A stretch of 64,000 bases of DNA, taken from contig JAQBQE010000033.1 in assembly GCA_028287135.1 (NCBI GenBank), positions 124,001 through 188,000 of the forward strand, written 5' to 3'. The notes beneath the pieces were generated by a model. That model saw only the letters and a list, made by a program, of their open reading frames with translations. It was not told the origin of the DNA and did not search any database. Source of the stretch: Myxococcales bacterium. Its GTDB lineage: Bacteria > Myxococcota_A > Polyangia > Haliangiales > Haliangiaceae. Below are positions 60,283 through 64,000 of this stretch, piece after piece. Both the position numbers and the translations under genes were made by a program. Position 1 is the first letter of the stretch, and each line of letters starts with the position of its first letter.

Positions 60283-60652
60283 CGGCGTGAGTCCTTAGAC
60301 TTCCCGATGCGGTCTGCACACGGCGTGCAGGCGGGTCGTGGGATCTCCCGGTTCCCGTGCGTGGTGTGTCCATGCGTGCATGGGGTCTTCGACTGCGCCA
60401 GGTCCCTCGATGCCTCGCACATAGCGGCCTCGAGTTTCCGCCTGCTCAGACGACGTCGGCACCCAGAACGTCCGCAGCACTCCCTGTGGGATCTCGTTTC
60501 GCAGCTCAATTGCCCAGCCCGCACGTTCCCCTGTCAACGCTTGGCCGTATCCCTTGCGGGATCCGCCCCATGACTCGGAGCCAACGTGGATCGCTAGTCC
60601 TTCATTGTTCGACTCTTTCATTCGTGACACCACGCCGGTTTCACCGGCGCAC

Positions 60653-60718
60653 CAAAGCAGAAACTCTTCGGGGCTGCGCCCGCCGGTGCACGGCTCCCGT
60701 AGGTGAGCCGCAAAGACG
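60653..60718 (+). repeat. Second half of repeat copy B and truncated copy C
   Basis: CAAAGCAGAAACTCTTCGGG (60653 onward) continues the copy interrupted by the intron. After GGCTGCGCCCGCCGG a further copy begins TGAGCCGCAAAGACG at 60704 and is cut off at 60718, where IS66 transposase sequence starts. It shares its first 15 bases with the intact copy at 61444. Confidence 0.75.
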
Positions 60719-60974
60719 TGCCGCTCGACAACAATGCATCCGAGCGCTCGCTGCGACGGGTCGCGCTCGGTCGCAAGAACTACCTCTTCGTCGGCGACGT
60801 CGAGGCCGGCATGAGCATCGCCGGGCTGTACACGCTCGTCTCAACGTGTGAGGCGCGCGGGATCAATCCGTTTGCCTATCTCGCCGATGTCATCCCGCGC
60901 GTACAGGTCACCCCAAGCGCCGGCTCGACGAGCTACTGCCCGGCCCATGGGCGCTCGCTCGCACCGACGCGTAG
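60719..60974 (+). pseudogene. IS66 transposase C-terminal remnant
   Basis: The frame opens VPLDNNASERSLRRVALGRK, then NYLFVGDVEAGMSIAGLYTL and NPFAYLADVIPRVQ, which is the C-terminal end of the IS66 family TnpC transposase. At about 60905 the frame shifts: the family ending (H-P-K-R-R-L-D-E-L-L-P) continues in the next frame to a TAG at 60972-60974. Loss of one base explains it. The front ~400 residues are missing. A possible IS66 right end (reading GTAACCGTCCGATCAG on the minus strand) lies at 61426-61441; I am unsure of it. Confidence 0.8.
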
Positions 60975-61033
60975 CCACCGTCGGCTATCTCACAGCCGAA
61001 CCACATCGGAATCGCCTACGATGCGCTGCCGCG

Positions 61034-61282
61034 ATGTCGCATACAAAGAAGAAACGGCGAATCGAGCGTGCTGCCGTTCGATCGGGCAAGGCGGTGTGTC
61101 CGTGCTGCCGCGAGACATTCGTGCTCGCTCACCACGCAAACTGTCCACGGTGCGGCAACCCCGGCTGGACACGCGAACCTTGCAGCCGATGCGACGGTGG
61201 CACCTGCACGCCGCATATCGTCGACGACCAGGGGCTCTGCAGTAAGTGCGGCGGGGATGGATGGATGTGGTTTCGCCACTGA
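61034..61282 (+). CDS. Small CxxC zinc-ribbon-like protein
   Basis: 82 residues from the ATG at 61034. A basic head (MSHTKKKRRIERAAVRSGKA) is followed by CPCC, CPRCG, CSRC and CSKCGG pairs, which look like DnaJ-type or rubredoxin-like zinc ribbons binding two metals. It is between the IS66 remnant and a possible IS66 end, so it could be a passenger gene. No clear ribosome site is seen. The function is unknown. Confidence 0.5.
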   Translation: MSHTKKKRRIERAAVRSGKAVCPCCRETFVLAHHANCPRCGNPGWTREPCSRCDGGTCTPHIVDDQGLCSKCGGDGWMWFRH

Positions 61283-61443
61283 CCTGACCATTCGTCGACG
61301 AGCTTGTTCGCGCTGGGACGTGATCCGGCGAGCGCGGGATCATCCGAAGCGGCGCTCGGCGAGCTGCTACCTGGCTTGTGGCCGTGCCGCTCAGGTCAAC
61401 CCGCTCAGGCCAGCGCCCCCCATCGCTGATCGGACGGTTACGC

Positions 61444-61592
61444 TGAGCCGCAAAGACGCAAAGAACGCAAAGCAGAAACGCTTCGGGGGTGTGCCGGTCA
61501 GCGGCACAGCAGCGGCGATGAGCAGCGCTCTGCTCGCGAAGCGAAAAGAGTTCTCCCTCTGGTCTTTGCGTCCTTTGCGACTTTGCGGCTCA
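61444..61592. repeat. 149-bp dyad repeat with 29-bp inverted ends
   Basis: The left end TGAGCCGCAAAGACGCAAAG (61444 on, 29 bases in all) matches the right end (61564-61592, ending TTTGCGACTTTGCGGCTCA) as an inverted repeat with two mismatches. The arms also pair further in (GAAACGCTTCG against CGAAGCGAAAAG). It could fold into a long hairpin and resembles a non-autonomous MITE/REP-like unit. The same left arm is present at 58660-58732 and 60653-60718. Confidence 0.8.
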
Positions 61593-61954
61593 TCTCAGGG
61601 ACACCGCACCGGCCATCAGCAGCGCTCCGTTCGCGAAGCGAAAGAACCGGTCTGCTCTGCGCGCTCTGCGGCTCTGCGGCTCATCTCAGGGACACCGCAC
61701 CGGCCATCAGCAGCGCTCCGTTCGCGAAGCGAAAGAACCGCTCTGCTCTGCGCCCTCTGCGGCTCTGCGGCTCATCTCAGGGACTCCGCACCGGCCATCA
61801 GCAGCGCTCCGTTCGCGAAGCGAAAGAACCGCTCTGCTCTGCGCCCTCTGCGGCTCTGCGGCTCATCTCAGGGGCACCGCACCGGCCATCAGTACCGCTC
61901 CGTTCGCGAAGCGAAAGAACCGCTCTGCTCTGCGCCGTCTGCGGCCCTGCGGCT
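61500..61954 (+). repeat. 91-bp tandem array, five units
   Basis: Units start at 61500 (diverged), 61591, 61682, 61773 and 61864, spaced exactly 91 bases. The last four are nearly identical: CATCTCAGGGACACCGCACC, then CAGCGCTCCGTTCGCGAAGC and CCCTCTGCGGCTCTGCGGCT. Each holds the palindrome TTCGCGAA. The first unit is the right half of the dyad repeat, so the array is an amplification of that arm. As 91 is not a multiple of three, frames change with each unit; long frames across it are not genes. The 161 bases before the dyad (61283-61443) hold only the possible IS66 end. Confidence 0.9.
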
Positions 61955-62243
61955 CAAGGTCCGAAGTCATCCACACGCACGGGCGAGGCCGAAGCTGAGA
62001 TCAGGCCGAGATGTTCGGTGGATCGGATCACCCCCGCGGCCTGGGACGTCTCGGTGATCGCGTCCGCGGAGATCGCCAGATCCACGTGGGTTCTCGGCCC
62101 AGCTCTCTTCGTTCAACTATTCGGTTTTCAGCTGCGCGCTTGTTACCTGATCACGGCGGCGTCGCGATCTGCATCTTCATCTTCGGCGTCCAGCTGCTGA
62201 TCTCGCCAAGGAATCCGATCGGGCGCTACGAGCGCTTGCTCGC
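61955..62243. other. Intergenic stretch without recognised features
   Basis: The array ends at 61954 and the HNH gene stops at 62244. In between I see no RNA gene, clear terminator or conserved protein. A hydrophobic frame (AICIFIFGVQLLISP) is too short and lacks a start context to be called. Confidence 0.4.
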
Positions 62244-63797
62244 TCAGCGCTGGGGCGGCGGCGGATCGGCGCTTCGCACGAACGATCCATCGCCGCTCGG
62301 TCTGCGGCGGTCGGTCACCGCTGGGACTGCGTGTGCATCGGCGGTGTGCACCAACGCGTCGCTCGAACGTTCGGTGACTTCACGGTCGGCTGCGGCGTCC
62401 GCGAACGCAGGCACCGATGAAACTGGACCTGCGGTCTCGTCGCAGGCCGACGTGGACGCAGGCACCGCAGAGGGCTCGGCCTGCCTTGCCATGGCGCGGT
62501 CAGTCACCGCGGTGAGCGCGTGATCGGTCCCCGCTGGGACTGCACGGTCCGCCTGCCCGTCGCTTGGACGATTGGCCACAGCGACCTCCTGGTCAGTGGC
62601 GGTGTTCGCGCCGCCCATCGTCCCACGCACCGTGCGCTCGGTCCCCGCTGGGACTGTTACCGGAGCTCCAGTGTCGACAGCATCGACGAACACATCACCA
62701 GGGACCGTCGTCATCGTGCGGTGAACCTCGTCGTCCCACTCGCGGCGGAACTCGAACACGAGCCCGTCGGGCGCTCTGCCCGTGATCCACAGCCGACCCT
62801 CATGAAGGGCCTGATGGTGACCCGAGCACAAGATCACGATATTCCAGAGCTTGTTCGATCCGCCCTGCGACCGGAACACGATGTGGTGGCAGTCGAGGTG
62901 CTTCTTGGATCGGCAGCCAGGCACCTCGCACGCGAACTTGGCGCGGATGAAGCACTTGGTCCTCGTCGCCTTGGGGATCGCCGGGACCAGGCGCGTGATC
63001 TCCTCGCTCTCGAGGTCACCCACCAGGGCCGAGTCGCACAGCATCCGCGCTGCCGTCGGCTCGTCGAGCGGTACCTCCATCCCGTTGGCAACCAGCGAGC
63101 TGCGCTTGCACTGCTTGCACGTGGTCACCGCATGGAGGCACGGAGCACTTGTTCCATTGCCTTCGGACCCACTGCCTTCGGGATCGATCATCGCCCTCGC
63201 CGACGCCCGTACGATCTCGTCGTCGGTGAGCCGCGCGCCGTGCCGCAGATCGGCGTGCGAACGCCCGGCCATCCACATCGCATAGCTCTCGCCATCCACG
63301 TCCATCACGATCCCGTGCCGCACGAGCTTGGGATCGGGCCGGTCCTCCGGGTTCGCACCCTTCTTCAGCCCCGACACCATCTGCTGCACCTGCGCCGCGG
63401 TCTTGCCCTTCACCGCCTCGAGCCACTCGTCCTGGTTCTCGGGCACCGCAACACGCGTCACCTCGCGCATCACCGCCCACGGCGCCTCGCCCTTCTTGAA
63501 CGACGCATAGAGGTCCGGCAGCTCGAACAGCTCGCGCGCGACGCGCAGCCGCTCGTTGGCCGCGTGTCTCGAATAGTGGAGCTCGCGCTCCATGTACTCC
63601 TGCATGGTCACGTACCCGAACACGCGCCAGATCCCCGCCTCCTCGGCGAGCACGAGGTCGCGCGTCTCCTCGGCCTCCAGCACGACACGCTGCTTCGCAC
63701 ACGTCACCAGCCGCTCGTGAAGGGTCCGGCAGTACTCCTCGCGCACCGCGGTCACCGTCGAATCGCTGTCCTTCGAGATCGCAGCACCACCCGACAT
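62244..63797 (-). CDS. DUF222-like HNH endonuclease with repetitive tail
   Basis: 517 residues from the ATG at 63797, chosen because AGGAGG lies six bases upstream; an ATG at 63839 lacks this. The N-terminal helical part (about 10-260) is DUF222/13E12-like (EEAGIWRVFGYVTMQEYMER, LHYSRHAANERLRVARELFE). The HNH nuclease motif follows: CEVPGCRSKKHLDCHHIVFR, SQGGSNKLWNIVILCSGHHQ, with the two paired Cys sites and the HH, N and H catalytic set. The last ~140 residues are a low-complexity Ala/Thr/Val tail with repeated VPAGT/AVPA motifs. Such proteins are often present in many copies in myxobacteria and actinobacteria. Confidence 0.9.
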   Translation of the reverse strand: MSGGAAISKDSDSTVTAVREEYCRTLHERLVTCAKQRVVLEAEETRDLVLAEEAGIWRVFGYVTMQEYMERELHYSRHAANERLRVARELFELPDLYASFKKGEAPWAVMREVTRVAVPENQDEWLEAVKGKTAAQVQQMVSGLKKGANPEDRPDPKLVRHGIVMDVDGESYAMWMAGRSHADLRHGARLTDDEIVRASARAMIDPEGSGSEGNGTSAPCLHAVTTCKQCKRSSLVANGMEVPLDEPTAARMLCDSALVGDLESEEITRLVPAIPKATRTKCFIRAKFACEVPGCRSKKHLDCHHIVFRSQGGSNKLWNIVILCSGHHQALHEGRLWITGRAPDGLVFEFRREWDDEVHRTMTTVPGDVFVDAVDTGAPVTVPAGTERTVRGTMGGANTATDQEVAVANRPSDGQADRAVPAGTDHALTAVTDRAMARQAEPSAVPASTSACDETAGPVSSVPAFADAAADREVTERSSDALVHTADAHAVPAVTDRRRPSGDGSFVRSADPPPPQR

Positions 63798-64000
63798 GCT
63801 CACCTCCTCGTGCTCTTCGCGCATCTCACGCGCGTGCACATGACCTGAGTACCACGGTGATCTTCGGCGCTCTCACACGCGCTCAGCGCTCGCAAACGGC
63901 ACCACGACCACATCACGTGACGCATCGAGCGAAAACCTGCGGCACAGGCAAGAACATCGATTCCTCGACGAGGACTCCGCCCACATCACACCCTCGCCGC
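63798..64000. other. Upstream region of the HNH gene
   Basis: Apart from the AGGAGG ribosome site just before 63797, I see no clear promoter, RNA or protein in these 203 bases up to the window end. The composition is slightly less GC-rich than the genes. Confidence 0.4.

Larger units (their letters stand above)
58733..60652 (-). mobile_element. Group II intron (1920 bp) with maturase
   Basis: Read on the minus strand the element starts GTGCGCCGGTGAAACC (group II 5' consensus GUGYG) at 60652 and ends CCTACTCCGAC at 58733 (3' AY). The end shows domain V (58772-58805) and domain VI with a bulged branch-point A eight bases from the 3' end. Joining the flanking bases restores an uninterrupted copy of the repeat also found at 61444, so the boundaries are fixed to the base. 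The ~370 bases between 60283 and 60652 are the structured domains I-III region before the reading frame; the frame sits in domain IV. Confidence 0.92.

Noticed and set aside
61500..61954. CRISPR array
   Set aside because: The units are contiguous 91-bp repeats without unique spacers, and no cas genes are nearby.
61068..62057. 329- and 205-residue frames running through the 91-bp array
   Set aside because: They arise because the repeat lacks stops; the unit length is not divisible by three, so each copy is read in another frame.

Overview
The window is high-GC, densely packed bacterial DNA. The gene families point to a delta-proteobacterium of the Myxococcota, probably the Kofleriaceae/Haliangiales side; this is inferred from gene content only. 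Supporting signs are two Ser/Thr protein kinases of the eukaryotic type, a PilZ-like/PEGA membrane protein, an NtrC-type two-component pair, many lipoproteins (VWA, FG-GAP with Cys-rich necks), a MerR-TPR fusion, and GspC/GspE-N-like fragments of secretion or pilus machinery. Genes use ATG or GTG starts and many are coupled through 4-nt ATGA overlaps.

Layout. (1) 1-9127: the tail of an unknown gene, a PilZ-like/PEGA membrane protein, a large multi-pass membrane protein, an Uma2-type nuclease, a YbhN-like flippase and a PIG-L deacetylase lipoprotein. (2) 9124-18653: glutathione synthetase, a CHASE-like histidine kinase coupled to an NtrC-type sigma-54 regulator, an AI-2E-family exporter, a MerR-TPR regulator with a coupled small protein, and three lipoproteins. 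(3) 18793-29667: one minus-strand chemosensory operon, cheW-cheR(TPR)-cheW-mcp-cheA(REC)-cheB, followed by a histidine kinase with three receivers and a REC-PAS-HK-REC hybrid. The gene content resembles Wsp-type (alternative cellular function) systems, with kinases where Wsp has its diguanylate cyclase. (4) 29819-38982: envelope genes: uppS-cdsA on the minus strand, then pspA (possible sigma-54 promoter), a GspC-like PDZ protein, a PilZ protein, a metallo-beta-lactamase pseudoenzyme coupled to a class A penicillin-binding protein, and tatB-tatC. (5) 38992-45147: a Pro/Ala-rich membrane protein, a zinc-ribbon Ser/Thr kinase with TPRs, a GspE-N protein that starts two bases after a tRNA-Arg(CCG), a hypothetical protein and a frameshifted repeat-protein remnant. 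(6) 45189-58656: the malic enzyme/phosphotransacetylase fusion, an FG-GAP lipoprotein, then lipoprotein, giant kinase-NTPase-propeller protein, and an FHA-AAA-Fis regulator lacking the GAFTGA loop, ending with an RlmI-like methyltransferase. (7) 58657-64000: an accessory zone with dispersed GCAAAGACGCAAAG-type repeats, a group II intron whose ends can be placed to the base because it splits one repeat copy, an IS66 transposase remnant with a one-base deletion, a small CxxC protein, a 91-bp tandem array grown from one arm of a dyad repeat, and a DUF222/HNH nuclease.

The strongest leads are the Wsp-like operon with kinase outputs, the precisely bounded intron within a repeat family that also gave rise to the 91-bp array, the tRNA/mRNA junction, and the kinase/FHA/AAA+ signalling trio.
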